From Pseudopedobacter beijingensis (lineage in GTDB: Bacteria > Bacteroidota > Bacteroidia > Sphingobacteriales > Sphingobacteriaceae), in NCBI RefSeq assembly GCF_042678145.1, contig NZ_JBHUDG010000003.1, positions 310,001 through 374,000 on the forward strand: 64,000 bases of DNA, written 5' to 3'. Under the pieces are notes generated by a model that saw only the letters and a program-made list of their open reading frames with translations, was not told the DNA's origin and searched no databases. This document shows positions 1 through 8,865 of this stretch, in pieces (position 1 is the first letter of the stretch; each line of letters opens with the position of its first letter). A program made the position numbers and the translations under genes.

Positions 1-398
1 ACCATAACATTCTTTACAGAGAAGATAACTTTATCTGTAATGATTTAAGCGAAGATGCGATATACAACTGCATACACAACCAGATACTTACTCGTAAAAA
101 ACTACCCGATGCCTTATTTATAACCAACGATACTTCGGCTGCATTTGCGCTCTCCATATTAAAAGAAAATGGTATCAAAATACCATCAAAAATGGCGATA
201 ATAGGTTTCAACAACGATCTGATTTCAAAAGTTACCGAGCCTAATATCACCACTATTAATTATCCGGGATACCAGATGGGAGAAACAGTAGCCAGAATAG
301 CCATAGAAAAAATAGATAATAAAAGCGAGAAAGATGTTACCAGTACCGTTATACTCAATGCAGAACTGGTAGTTAGAGGGTCGACCGTTAAAAGATAA
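1..398 (+). CDS. LacI-family transcriptional regulator, C-terminal part (cut by window edge)
   Basis: An open frame runs in from the left edge and stops at 398. Only about 132 C-terminal residues are visible, all from the periplasmic-binding-protein-like effector domain of LacI/GalR regulators: the region containing LPDALFITND, then an IPSKMAIIGFNND segment, then TTINYPGYQMGETVARIAIE, which is the usual end of this fold. The N-terminal HTH lies outside the window, so DNA binding is inferred from the family. The GH67 gene starts 58 bp downstream on the same strand, and LacI-type palindromes recur through the locus, so this is the best visible candidate for the regulator of the xylan/uronate genes. 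The effector is unknown; an aldouronate or hexuronate would fit the context. Confidence 0.85.
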   Translation, partial: HNILYREDNFICNDLSEDAIYNCIHNQILTRKKLPDALFITNDTSAAFALSILKENGIKIPSKMAIIGFNNDLISKVTEPNITTINYPGYQMGETVARIAIEKIDNKSEKDVTSTVILNAELVVRGSTVKR

Positions 399-440
399 AA
401 CTACTTTAACCAATTCATTAAATAACCTAAGCAGAAAAAA

Positions 441-454
441 TTCAACCGATTGCA
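441..454. promoter_or_regulatory. LacI-type operator-like palindrome touching the GH67 start
   Basis: TTCAACCGATTGCA differs by one base from the TGCAACCGATTGCA element found at the xusA and CE15/uxuA promoters. It ends two bases before the GH67 ATG. No TAnnTTT box lies 20 bp downstream of its TTG, unlike the susC promoter sites, so it may act by blocking transcription or by autoregulating a regulator-GH67 transcript. It could also be a chance match. Confidence 0.45.
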
Positions 455-456
455 TT

Positions 457-2595
457 ATGAAATTCATACAAAAAACACTGATATTAATACTGCTGACAAC
501 ATTATCTGTAAAAGCAGATCAGGGATATAATCTTTGGCTGAACTATCAGAAACTAACCGACCCTGTTTCCCTGAAAGAGTATACCGGCCTGCTAAAAAGT
601 ATCCACTTCGATAGCAATAATAGTACGCAGCAAGTAGCAGCCAAAGAACTGCAAAATGCTTTTGGGATCTTAACAGGAAAAGATCTTCCATCAAACAGAT
701 CAATGGAGAGCGGAAGTGTGGTATTACTTAAAGAAAGTGCTTTAAAAGCACTTCAAATCAATCAACAGGTTCCCGATAATGCAGACGGATTCATTATAAA
801 GCAGGTTACTGTACAAAATAAACAGATCATACTCATCTCTTCTCAATCAGATATAGGTTTACTATACGGAACATTTGCTTTTATTAAACAGTTACAATTA
901 CAAAAAAGACTGACCGGTCTGAATATCTCAGAATCTCCCAAAATACAGCACCGGATACTAAACCACTGGGACAATCTGAACAGAACGGTTGAAAGAGGTT
1001 ATGCAGGTTTCTCTTTGTGGAACTGGCACACCTTACCAGGATATATAGACAAAAGGTATATTGATTATGCCCGGGCAAATGCTTCTGTAGGTATCAATGG
1101 AACGGTATTGAATAACGTAAATGCCAATTCACTGATTTTAACCCACGAATGGCTCTTAAAAGTAAAAGCATTGGCTGATGCTTTCAGACCCTACGGTATC
1201 AAGGTTTATCTTTCTGCCCGATTTACATCACCTATTGAAATAGGAAAACTAAAAACCGCAGATCCTTTAAACGAGGATGTTGCCCAATGGTGGAAAGACA
1301 AAGCCAATGAGATTTATAAACTGATTCCTGATTTTGGTGGCTTTCTAGTAAAAGCCAACTCAGAAGGTCAACCAGGCCCGCAAGATTATGGTCGTACACA
1401 TACCGATGGCGCAAATGTACTCGCCCGGGCATTGGCACCCCATCAGGGAATATTAATGTACAGAGCATTTGTGTATGCCAACGAGATTCCCGAAGACCGG
1501 GCAAAACAAGCTTATAACGAATTCACTCCCTTAGATGGAAAATTCGATAAAAATGTAATGGTACAGGTAAAAAACGGAGCTATAGACTTCCAGCCCAGAG
1601 AACCATTTCATCCACTTTTTGGTGCCCTGCCTAAAACACCTATCATGGCAGAATTACAGCTTACACAAGAATACCTGGGGATGTCGACCAACCTCGCCTA
1701 CCTATCCCCTCTGTTTAAAGAATGTTTAGATTCCGATACTTATGCCAAAGGGAAAGGTTCTACCGTAGCAAAAGTAATAGATGGTTCTTTAGATGGGCAT
1801 AACATTTCGGGTATTGCAGGGGTTGCCAATATTGGAAACGATATCAATTGGTGCGGACATCCTTTTGCCCAATCCAACTGGTATGCTTTTGGGAAACTGG
1901 CATGGAATTACTCTCTTTCCAGTGAAGAAATTGCTTCCGAATGGATAAAAATGACTTTTAACACAGATGCATCAACATTACAAGCCATATCGCAGATGAT
2001 GCTCCAATCTCGCGAAACAATCGTCAATTATATGACACCTCTGGGGCTGCACCATATCATGAGCTGGAGCCATCATTATGGCCCCGGCCCATGGATTAAA
2101 GATAAGCCCCGAGCCGATTGGACATCGGTATACTATCATCAGGCAGATAAAAACGGAATAGGTTTCGACAGAACATCCAGTGGTAGCAACGCCACTGCGC
2201 AATATTTTCCCGAAGTAGCAAAAATCTTCAACGATGTTAATACCTGTCCCGAAAAATACCTGTTGTGGTTTCATCACTTGCCGTGGAGTTACAAATTAAA
2301 ATCGGGCGAATCATTATGGGATGGTATTGTTAAGCATTATTATCTGGGTGTAAAAGAAGTAGAGCAAATGCAAAACACATGGGATTCTCTGGCTTCAAAA
2401 GTCGACGGAGACATCCATCTTCAGGTTAAACAATTATTAAAAGTACAGCATGAAGAAGCCATCTTATGGAGAAACTCCTGTGTACTTTATTTTCAGTCCA
2501 TCTCAGGACTACCCTTACCTAAAGGGCTTTCTAAGCCAGAAAAAGATCTAAATTATTATCAAAACCTGGAGTACAAATACGTTCCGGGAATATAA
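457..2595 (+). CDS. GH67 alpha-glucuronidase
   Basis: 712 residues, the usual length of GH67. It starts with a signal peptide (about residues 1-20, basic start then a Leu-rich core). GH67 enzymes remove 4-O-methyl-glucuronic acid from the non-reducing end of short aldouronic acids, normally in the periplasm in Bacteroidota. The expected catalytic triad is present: Glu303 in KANSEGQPGP as the acid, and Asp377 (AIDFQPREP) and Glu405 (LTQEY) as the base pair, with the 28-residue spacing known from characterised GH67 enzymes. The N-terminal hexosaminidase-like domain and the C-terminal helical domain also look complete. It is the first gene of a same-strand GH67-GH10-GH115-GH43 run with gaps of 3 to 33 bp, so it is probably in one operon with the GH10 xylanase that supplies its substrate. 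Confidence 0.95.
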   Translation: MKFIQKTLILILLTTLSVKADQGYNLWLNYQKLTDPVSLKEYTGLLKSIHFDSNNSTQQVAAKELQNAFGILTGKDLPSNRSMESGSVVLLKESALKALQINQQVPDNADGFIIKQVTVQNKQIILISSQSDIGLLYGTFAFIKQLQLQKRLTGLNISESPKIQHRILNHWDNLNRTVERGYAGFSLWNWHTLPGYIDKRYIDYARANASVGINGTVLNNVNANSLILTHEWLLKVKALADAFRPYGIKVYLSARFTSPIEIGKLKTADPLNEDVAQWWKDKANEIYKLIPDFGGFLVKANSEGQPGPQDYGRTHTDGANVLARALAPHQGILMYRAFVYANEIPEDRAKQAYNEFTPLDGKFDKNVMVQVKNGAIDFQPREPFHPLFGALPKTPIMAELQLTQEYLGMSTNLAYLSPLFKECLDSDTYAKGKGSTVAKVIDGSLDGHNISGIAGVANIGNDINWCGHPFAQSNWYAFGKLAWNYSLSSEEIASEWIKMTFNTDASTLQAISQMMLQSRETIVNYMTPLGLHHIMSWSHHYGPGPWIKDKPRADWTSVYYHQADKNGIGFDRTSSGSNATAQYFPEVAKIFNDVNTCPEKYLLWFHHLPWSYKLKSGESLWDGIVKHYYLGVKEVEQMQNTWDSLASKVDGDIHLQVKQLLKVQHEEAILWRNSCVLYFQSISGLPLPKGLSKPEKDLNYYQNLEYKYVPGI

Positions 2596-2604
2596 ACCAG
2601 TATC

Positions 2605-3687
2605 ATGAAAACATTAATGCTAAAAACCGTTTCTGCCGCTTTACTTACTGTAGCTATAACATCCTGCAAGGGAAATGCACAGGAGACAAAAGGATTAAAA
2701 GATTATTACAAAGATTACTTTCCCATTGGCGTGGCCGTAAATCAAAAAAGCCTGACAGAACCAGAAGCCAGTTTTATTAAGAAGAATTTTAATAGCCTGA
2801 CTCCGGAAAATGATATGAAGATGGGGCCCATACAACCCAAAGAAGGTGTTTTCAATTGGGGGCCCTCAGATAAAATTGTCGATTTCGCTGTCAAAAACAA
2901 CATGAAAGTAAGAGGTCACGCCTTATGCTGGCATGAACAGGTTGGCGATTGGTTCTTTGTTGATAAAGAAGGGAATAATGTTTCACGTGAATTGCTGCTC
3001 CAACGGTTAAGAACACATATCCATACCGTGGTTAACCGATACAAAGGAAAAATATATGCATGGGATGTGGTAAATGAGGTAATTGACGACAATCCGAACA
3101 ACCTGATCAGATCTTCCAAATGGACAGAAATTATTGGGGATGATTATATCGAAAAAGCTTTTGAATATGCCCATGAGGCCGACCCCAATGCCAAACTCTT
3201 TTATAATGATTACAATAGCGAAAGACCAGAAAAAGTAGAACGCATTTATACTTTATTGAAAAGACTAAAAGACAAAAACATTCCTATTAACGGAGTAGGA
3301 TTACAAGGACATTGGTCTATTTTTGAACCTTCAAGAAATGAGCTGGAATATGCTATCCAAAAATATGCTTCTCTAGGTTTAGAAATTCATATTACCGAAT
3401 TGGATGTTTCTATCTACAAATGGGAGAAAGAAAAGAGAGCTAAACGTTCTGATGAGTCTGACGAATATACACCCGAATTGAAAAAAGCACAAGCCAATCA
3501 ATACAAAATGTTTTTTGAGGTATTCAGAAAGTACAAAAACAATGTGACCAACGTAACGTTCTGGAACGTAACTGATAAATACAGCTGGCTGGATCATTAT
3601 CCGGTAGAAGGAAGAAAAAACCATCCTTCCTTATTTGATACCAATGGAAAACCAAAAGCTGCTTTTTGGGAGGTGGTAAACTTTTAG
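2605..3687 (+). CDS. GH10 endo-beta-1,4-xylanase, small lipoprotein form
   Basis: 360 residues. The N-terminus is a lipoprotein signal with the lipobox Cys at residue 21 (TSCKGN), so the enzyme is membrane-anchored, probably facing the periplasm. It is a single GH10 barrel without a carbohydrate-binding module. The acid/base is Glu158 in WDVVNE and the nucleophile Glu265 in HITELDV; both are intact. It starts 9 bp after GH67 and ends 3 bp before GH115. It probably trims imported xylo-oligosaccharides so that GH67 can act on them, in contrast with the larger CBM-bearing GH10 at 19017-21251, which looks like the surface enzyme. Activity is inferred from the family. Confidence 0.95.
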   Translation: MKTLMLKTVSAALLTVAITSCKGNAQETKGLKDYYKDYFPIGVAVNQKSLTEPEASFIKKNFNSLTPENDMKMGPIQPKEGVFNWGPSDKIVDFAVKNNMKVRGHALCWHEQVGDWFFVDKEGNNVSRELLLQRLRTHIHTVVNRYKGKIYAWDVVNEVIDDNPNNLIRSSKWTEIIGDDYIEKAFEYAHEADPNAKLFYNDYNSERPEKVERIYTLLKRLKDKNIPINGVGLQGHWSIFEPSRNELEYAIQKYASLGLEIHITELDVSIYKWEKEKRAKRSDESDEYTPELKKAQANQYKMFFEVFRKYKNNVTNVTFWNVTDKYSWLDHYPVEGRKNHPSLFDTNGKPKAAFWEVVNF

Positions 3688-3690
3688 AAC

Positions 3691-6531
3691 ATGAAGAAAT
3701 TAACTTTTGTATTTATTTTATCCTTGTTTTTTGTCCAGGCTTACGCAAGCGGACTGGAAACTATAGTAAACGAGAGTGCTTTGGCTAATAGTTTCCCTAT
3801 TGTTTCCTCTTCAAAAAACAGCACCATTTTATATGATGAAAAAGATTTTGATGGAGTAAAAAGGGCTATCAAAGACTTACAAAATGATATTAAACTTGTT
3901 ACGGATATCAGTCCAGAGCTAAATAAAAACAACGCACAAACCGTAATTATTATAGGTACAATTGGAAAATCGGCGTTGATTGATGAGCTCATCCAAAATA
4001 AAAAAATCAATGTAAACGGCGTTTCTGGAAAGTGGGAAAGCACTTTGATAGAAGTTGTATCCAATCCTAAAAAAGGGATAGAACAGGCTTTGGTGATTGC
4101 GGGGAGCGACAAGCGTGGAACCATTTATGGCATTTACGAACTGTCTTACCAAATGGGAGTTTCTCCATGGTATTATTGGGCAGATGTTCCCGTTAAGAAA
4201 AGTAAGAATCTTTATGTAAAAACTGGAAGGTATGTCATAGAAAGTCCTGCGGTTAAATACCGGGGAATCTTTTTAAATGACGAAGCACCTGCATTAACCG
4301 GATGGGCAAAAAAAGAATTTGGCGGTTTCAATCATCAGTTTTACGAAAAAGTTTTCGAACTAATACTAAGATTAAAAGGTAATTACCTGTGGCCTGCCAT
4401 GTGGGGAAGCGCCTTTAACGACGACGATAAATTAAACCCGGTAAAAGCCAATGAATATGGTATCGTGATTGGCACATCGCACCATGAACCTTTAACCCGA
4501 GCACATGACGAATGGAAGCGTTACGGAAAAGGCCCCTGGGATTATACCAAAAACGAAGAGGAGTTAAAGAAATTCTGGAAAACAGGTTTTGAAAGAGTTA
4601 CCGATAAAGAAATATTAGTCACCTTAGGAATGCGTGGCGATGGCGATGAACCCATGACGGAAGGTACTGCCACCGCTTTACTGGAGAAAATTGTGAAAGA
4701 CCAAAGAGACATTATTAAGGACGTAACACAGAAACCAGCAGAACAAACACCACAGGTTTGGGCTTTATACAAAGAGGTACAGGATTATTATGATAAAGGA
4801 ATGCGTGTTCCTGATGATGTTACACTATTGTTATGTGATGACAATTGGGGGAACATCAGAAAGTTACCCGATTTAAAAGAAGCACCAAGAAAAGGTGGTT
4901 ATGGCATTTACTATCATTTTGATTATGTTGGCGGACCAAGAAACTACAAATGGATCAATACCAATCCTATTCAAAAAACCTGGGAACAGATGAATTTGGC
5001 TTATCAATATGATGCCAATCAAATTTGGATTGTCAATGTTGGCGATTTAAAACCAATGGAATTCCCCATCGAGTTCTTTTTGGATTATGCTTGGAGTCCG
5101 GATGCTATCCCTTCCGAACAACTGAAAAACTATACCGTTAACTGGGCTGCAAAACAGTTTGGATCTCAATACAAAAATGAAATTGCTGATTTGATTGATA
5201 CTTATCTGAAATATGCAGGACGTATAAAACCAGAATTACTAAACGCTAATACTTACAGTTTAATCAATTACAGAGAATGGGAAAGGGTTATTGCAGATTA
5301 TGATTCACTCTTAAAAAAAGCACAAGAAATTAAATCTAAAATCCCACAAGAGTATCAAGACAGCTATTACCAATTGGTTTTACATCCTATAGAAGCTAAT
5401 GGAAATTTACATCATTTGTATTATGCCCATGCTCAAAACACACTTTATGCTCAGCAAGGCAGAAATGTAACCAATCATTATGCAAACGAAGTAGAAAAAA
5501 GATTTAAAAAAGACGCCGAAATTACCCATTATTATAATGATGTGATGGCCAATGGTAAATGGAAACACATGATGGACCAGACACATATTGGCTATACCTA
5601 TTGGCAACAGCCGGAATCGAATGTGATGCCAAAAACAACCCAGTATGAAGCTTCGCATAAGCCTTCATTAGGACTTAGCATAGAAGCTAGTGAATCATTT
5701 TGGACAGGAAAAGCAACAGCAAATGAAAAACTGCCTGTATTTAACGCTATGTCTAAGGCTAAGCACTATTTTGAATTATTTAACAGAGGAAACGGAGAAG
5801 TCAAGTTTAATATCAAAGCTTCTAAATATATCACCTTATCGCAATCAAATGGATCTTTTAAAGATCAGGAACGTATCTGGGTCACTATAAACTGGGATTT
5901 GGTACCAAAAAGATTAATATCCAGCCAGATTATAGTATCAGGAAATGAAGGAAGCAGAATCACACTGCCTATTACAATTGACAATAGATTTAGCGAAGGC
6001 AAAAACCTATTTGCAGAACAGAATGGTGTTATTGCCATAGAAGCTCCACATTATTCTAGAGCAAACAATAATCGACCTGTTTTTTGGAAACATTTAGAAA
6101 ACCATGGTAAAACCCTTGGCGGGATGACTGTTTACCCTTCTACCGTTGCAAATCAAAAATTAGATCATAAAACGCCCTATCTGGAATATGATATTTTCGT
6201 CAACGAAGCCGGAAATTACACCTTGCATACTTTGGCAAGTCCGACTTTAGATTTCAGACAGGGCAAAGGTCTTCAATTTGCCATTTCTATAAATGATGAA
6301 CAACCGGTTATTGTAAATATTACTGAAGATGACAACAAACCAAAAGTTTGGGACAAGGCGGTTGCCAATAGTATTAAAGAATTTAAAACTGAACTCAATA
6401 TTGCCAAAGCAGGAAAAAACACCATTAAATACTGGATGATTTCTCCTGCCGTTGTCTTACAAAAACTTATTTTAGATACCGGAGGACTTAAATACAGTTT
6501 TCTGGGGCCGGAAGAAACATTAAAACCTTAA
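3691..6531 (+). CDS. GH115 xylan alpha-glucuronidase
   Basis: 946 residues with a signal peptide (about 1-20). GH115 enzymes remove 4-O-methyl-glucuronic acid from internal as well as terminal xylose units. Family blocks are clear: LWPAMWGSAF at 233-242, GTSHHEPL at 261-268 and GMRGDGDEPM at 313-322, in the central barrel, followed by a helical region and a C-terminal beta-rich domain (roughly from residue 780) seen in full-length GH115. It begins 3 bp after the GH10 stop, so translation is probably coupled. With GH67 in the same operon the organism can debranch both long and short glucuronoxylan products. Confidence 0.93.
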   Translation: MKKLTFVFILSLFFVQAYASGLETIVNESALANSFPIVSSSKNSTILYDEKDFDGVKRAIKDLQNDIKLVTDISPELNKNNAQTVIIIGTIGKSALIDELIQNKKINVNGVSGKWESTLIEVVSNPKKGIEQALVIAGSDKRGTIYGIYELSYQMGVSPWYYWADVPVKKSKNLYVKTGRYVIESPAVKYRGIFLNDEAPALTGWAKKEFGGFNHQFYEKVFELILRLKGNYLWPAMWGSAFNDDDKLNPVKANEYGIVIGTSHHEPLTRAHDEWKRYGKGPWDYTKNEEELKKFWKTGFERVTDKEILVTLGMRGDGDEPMTEGTATALLEKIVKDQRDIIKDVTQKPAEQTPQVWALYKEVQDYYDKGMRVPDDVTLLLCDDNWGNIRKLPDLKEAPRKGGYGIYYHFDYVGGPRNYKWINTNPIQKTWEQMNLAYQYDANQIWIVNVGDLKPMEFPIEFFLDYAWSPDAIPSEQLKNYTVNWAAKQFGSQYKNEIADLIDTYLKYAGRIKPELLNANTYSLINYREWERVIADYDSLLKKAQEIKSKIPQEYQDSYYQLVLHPIEANGNLHHLYYAHAQNTLYAQQGRNVTNHYANEVEKRFKKDAEITHYYNDVMANGKWKHMMDQTHIGYTYWQQPESNVMPKTTQYEASHKPSLGLSIEASESFWTGKATANEKLPVFNAMSKAKHYFELFNRGNGEVKFNIKASKYITLSQSNGSFKDQERIWVTINWDLVPKRLISSQIIVSGNEGSRITLPITIDNRFSEGKNLFAEQNGVIAIEAPHYSRANNNRPVFWKHLENHGKTLGGMTVYPSTVANQKLDHKTPYLEYDIFVNEAGNYTLHTLASPTLDFRQGKGLQFAISINDEQPVIVNITEDDNKPKVWDKAVANSIKEFKTELNIAKAGKNTIKYWMISPAVVLQKLILDTGGLKYSFLGPEETLKP

Positions 6532-6564
6532 TCAATAATCATAAACTTAACAAAATTATAATCC

Positions 6565-7662
6565 ATGAAAACAAAACTCAGATTTCCATACGCATTAGCC
6601 CTATTGGCTGTAGCTGGAATTTCTTGCCAAAACAACAGTAAAACAACAAGCAACCAAACCGCGCAAGAAACAGCGGACACTTCCAAATTTATCGGTCAAC
6701 CTTTGGTTAGCGATTTATTCTCTGCCGACCCTTCTGCACATGTATTTGAAGGAAAAATTTACGTTTATCCTTCACATGACATCGATGCAGGAACTCCTGA
6801 AAATGACAATGGAGACCATTTCGATATGCGTGACTATCACGTTTATTCTATGGATAGCGTTGGTGGAAAGGTCACAGATCATGGCGTTGTATTGAAAAGA
6901 GAAGATATTCCATGGGCGGGCCGTCAACTTTGGGCTCCTGATGCGGCTTTCAAAAATGGAAAGTATTACCTGTATTTCCCTATGAAAGACAAAGAAGATA
7001 TCTTCAGAATTGGTGTTGCTACTTCTGACAAACCTTACGGTCCTTTTAAAGCGGAGCCAAAACCTATTGAGGGAAGCTACAGTATGGATCCTGCGGTATT
7101 TACCGATGATGACGGCACTTCTTATATGTATTTTGGTGGAATCTGGGGTGGTCAATTACAAAAATGGGAGAATGGCAAATTTAATAAAAATGGTTCTATG
7201 ACCGATTCTCAAAAGGAGGATGAACCTGCTTTAAGACCACGTATTGCCAAAATGAGCGCAGACATGCTGAGTTTTGCAGAACCAGTTAGAGAGATTAAAA
7301 TATTAGACAAAGATGGTAAAGAAATATTGACCAAAGATCACGACAGACGTTTCTTTGAAGCAGCCTGGATGCACAAATACAATGGCAAATATTATTTTTC
7401 TTACTCTACAGGAGATACGCATTATATCTGCTATGCGATTGGTGATACCCCTTACGGCCCATTTACTTATCAGGGGGTGATATTAGAACCTGTACAAGGA
7501 TGGACAAATCACCATTCTATTGTAGAGCATAACGGAAAATGGTGGTTATTCTATCACGACACACAAATTTCTGGTAAAACACACTTGAGAAATATCAAGG
7601 TTACGGAATTAAAATACAATCCAGATGGAACTATTCAAACCATTAACCCGATGAAGAAATAG
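6565..7662 (+). CDS. GH43 family beta-xylosidase / arabinofuranosidase, lipoprotein
   Basis: 365 residues. Lipoprotein signal with Cys21 in GISCQNN. A single five-bladed propeller of GH43 with the three acidic catalytic residues visible: Asp55 (ADPSAHV, base), Asp175 (SMDPAVF, pKa modulator) and Glu265 (FFEAAW, acid). GH43 covers beta-xylosidases, alpha-arabinofuranosidases and arabinanases, and the substrate cannot be fixed from sequence alone; position after GH67-GH10-GH115 favours removing arabinose or xylose from xylo-oligosaccharides. It is the last gene of the plus-strand xylan operon, starting 33 bp after GH115, and is followed by a strong hairpin terminator. Confidence 0.9.
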   Translation: MKTKLRFPYALALLAVAGISCQNNSKTTSNQTAQETADTSKFIGQPLVSDLFSADPSAHVFEGKIYVYPSHDIDAGTPENDNGDHFDMRDYHVYSMDSVGGKVTDHGVVLKREDIPWAGRQLWAPDAAFKNGKYYLYFPMKDKEDIFRIGVATSDKPYGPFKAEPKPIEGSYSMDPAVFTDDDGTSYMYFGGIWGGQLQKWENGKFNKNGSMTDSQKEDEPALRPRIAKMSADMLSFAEPVREIKILDKDGKEILTKDHDRRFFEAAWMHKYNGKYYFSYSTGDTHYICYAIGDTPYGPFTYQGVILEPVQGWTNHHSIVEHNGKWWLFYHDTQISGKTHLRNIKVTELKYNPDGTIQTINPMKK

Positions 7663-7688
7663 AGTTTTATAAATTTTTCAACCATACG

Positions 7689-7733
7689 AACGCAAAGCAC
7701 TCAAAGGTTTTTATTTGACGCTTTGCGTTTTTA
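7689..7733 (+). terminator. Rho-independent terminator of the GH67-GH10-GH115-GH43 operon
   Basis: A perfect 10-bp inverted repeat, AACGCAAAGC (7689-7698) and GCTTTGCGTT (7720-7729), with a 21-nt loop, is followed directly by a T-rich run. It lies 26 bp after the GH43 stop. Its right arm also holds the TTG that could serve as the -33 box of the following fic gene. Confidence 0.8.
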
Positions 7734-7778
7734 TTTGTTAAAATTTTATATTTGATAGTATCAAATGATAGTATCAAA
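7723..7778 (+). promoter_or_regulatory. fic promoter with tandem palindromic operator
   Basis: TTG at 7723-7725, a 21-bp spacer and TATATTTG at 7747-7754 match the Bacteroidota promoter pattern (TTG, about 20 bp, TAnnTTTG). Over the -7 box and expected start of transcription sits TGATAGTATCAAA repeated twice back to back (7753-7765 and 7766-7778); with its flanks the first copy forms the 15-bp palindrome TTTGATAGTATCAAA at 7751-7765. The GTG start of fic follows with no gap. The layout suggests autorepression, perhaps by the Fic protein's own C-terminal winged helix. Confidence 0.65.
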
Positions 7779-8732
7779 GTGAAACCTCCATATCAGATAA
7801 CCTCTAAAATCCTTTCTTTAATTTCATCTATTTCTCAGAAAATAGGAGAAATTAATGCCAAACATCTAGTTAAATCGAATCCGAAACTTCGTAAACAAAA
7901 TCAAATCAAAACGATTCACGCTTCGCTAAATATTGAAGGTAATACACTTTCTGAAGATCAGATTACTTCTATTCTGGAAAATAAAAGGGTAGTCGGACCA
8001 GAAAGGGACATCAAAGAAGTTTTAAATGCACTCACCGTTTATAAAGTGCTTGGCCATTTAAAATCTTACTCAGAAAAGGACTTTTTAAAAGCACATAAAT
8101 TACTGATGACCGGATTGATTGAAACCCCAGGAAGATACAGGAATAAAAGTGTAGGTATTGTAAAAGGTACAAATATCGAGCATATAGCGCCTCCTTTTGA
8201 GAATATTAGTTTTTTAATGTGTGATCTTTTCAAATATTTAAAAGATAAATCTGAGTTAACACTCATTAAAAGCTGTGTTTTTCATTATGAGATGGAGTTT
8301 ATTCATCCGTTTTTAGATGGGAATGGACGAATGGGAAGGCTCTGGCAAACATTGATTTTAATGGACGAATTTCCGCTATTCGAGTTTCTGCCTTTTGAAA
8401 CGCTGATCTCTAAACATCAGAAAGAATATTATAATGCACTTTCTGTTTCGGATAAACGTGGGCACTCCACTATATTTATTGAATATATGCTGGGTATAAT
8501 TGATTCCTCCTTGGTTGAATTATTAGAAAATACTTCAAGAAAATTAAACGAAAGAGAACGACTGGAAATATTTCTGGAAACAAACAAACAGGAGTTTTCC
8601 AGAAAAGATTACATGAAACACTACTCCGAAATTTCATCTGCAACAGCAAGCCGGGATTTAAAGAATGGTGTACAACTTGGTTTAATTGAAAGGTTTGGCG
8701 ATAAAAAAACAAGTTTGTATAGGAGTATATAA
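7779..8732 (+). CDS. Fic-domain AMPylase with C-terminal winged helix
   Basis: About 317 residues from the GTG at 7779. I prefer this start to the in-frame TTG at 7752, because the TTG lies inside the predicted -7 box. The core motif HPFLDGNGRMGR (His176 to about Arg187) is the full HxFx(D/E)GNGRxxR of Fic proteins that transfer AMP or another nucleotide to target hydroxyl groups. The N-terminal SLNIEGN (Ser49, Glu53) matches the inhibitory (S/T)xxxE(G/N) helix of class II Fic enzymes, which keeps the active site closed. The C-terminus (about 270-317) resembles a winged helix-turn-helix. Targets are unknown. The gene has its own promoter and is not an obvious part of the xylan operon. Confidence 0.88.
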   Translation: MKPPYQITSKILSLISSISQKIGEINAKHLVKSNPKLRKQNQIKTIHASLNIEGNTLSEDQITSILENKRVVGPERDIKEVLNALTVYKVLGHLKSYSEKDFLKAHKLLMTGLIETPGRYRNKSVGIVKGTNIEHIAPPFENISFLMCDLFKYLKDKSELTLIKSCVFHYEMEFIHPFLDGNGRMGRLWQTLILMDEFPLFEFLPFETLISKHQKEYYNALSVSDKRGHSTIFIEYMLGIIDSSLVELLENTSRKLNERERLEIFLETNKQEFSRKDYMKHYSEISSATASRDLKNGVQLGLIERFGDKKTSLYRSI

Positions 8733-8865
8733 AGCCTAAAACCGTACGTGTTCTTACTACTAACAAGAATCTAATATTTCATAATGACTTTTCATCTCTT
8801 CACTTTATAATTCCTTCTTTTTTCACTTTTTCTTACATTAGTACTATACCAATAAACTATCTAAA

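Noticed and set aside
7752..7778. TTG at 7752 as the fic start
   Set aside because: It lies in the predicted -7 box and would translate the operator repeats; the GTG at 7779 fits better with the start of the conserved KPPYQIT region.
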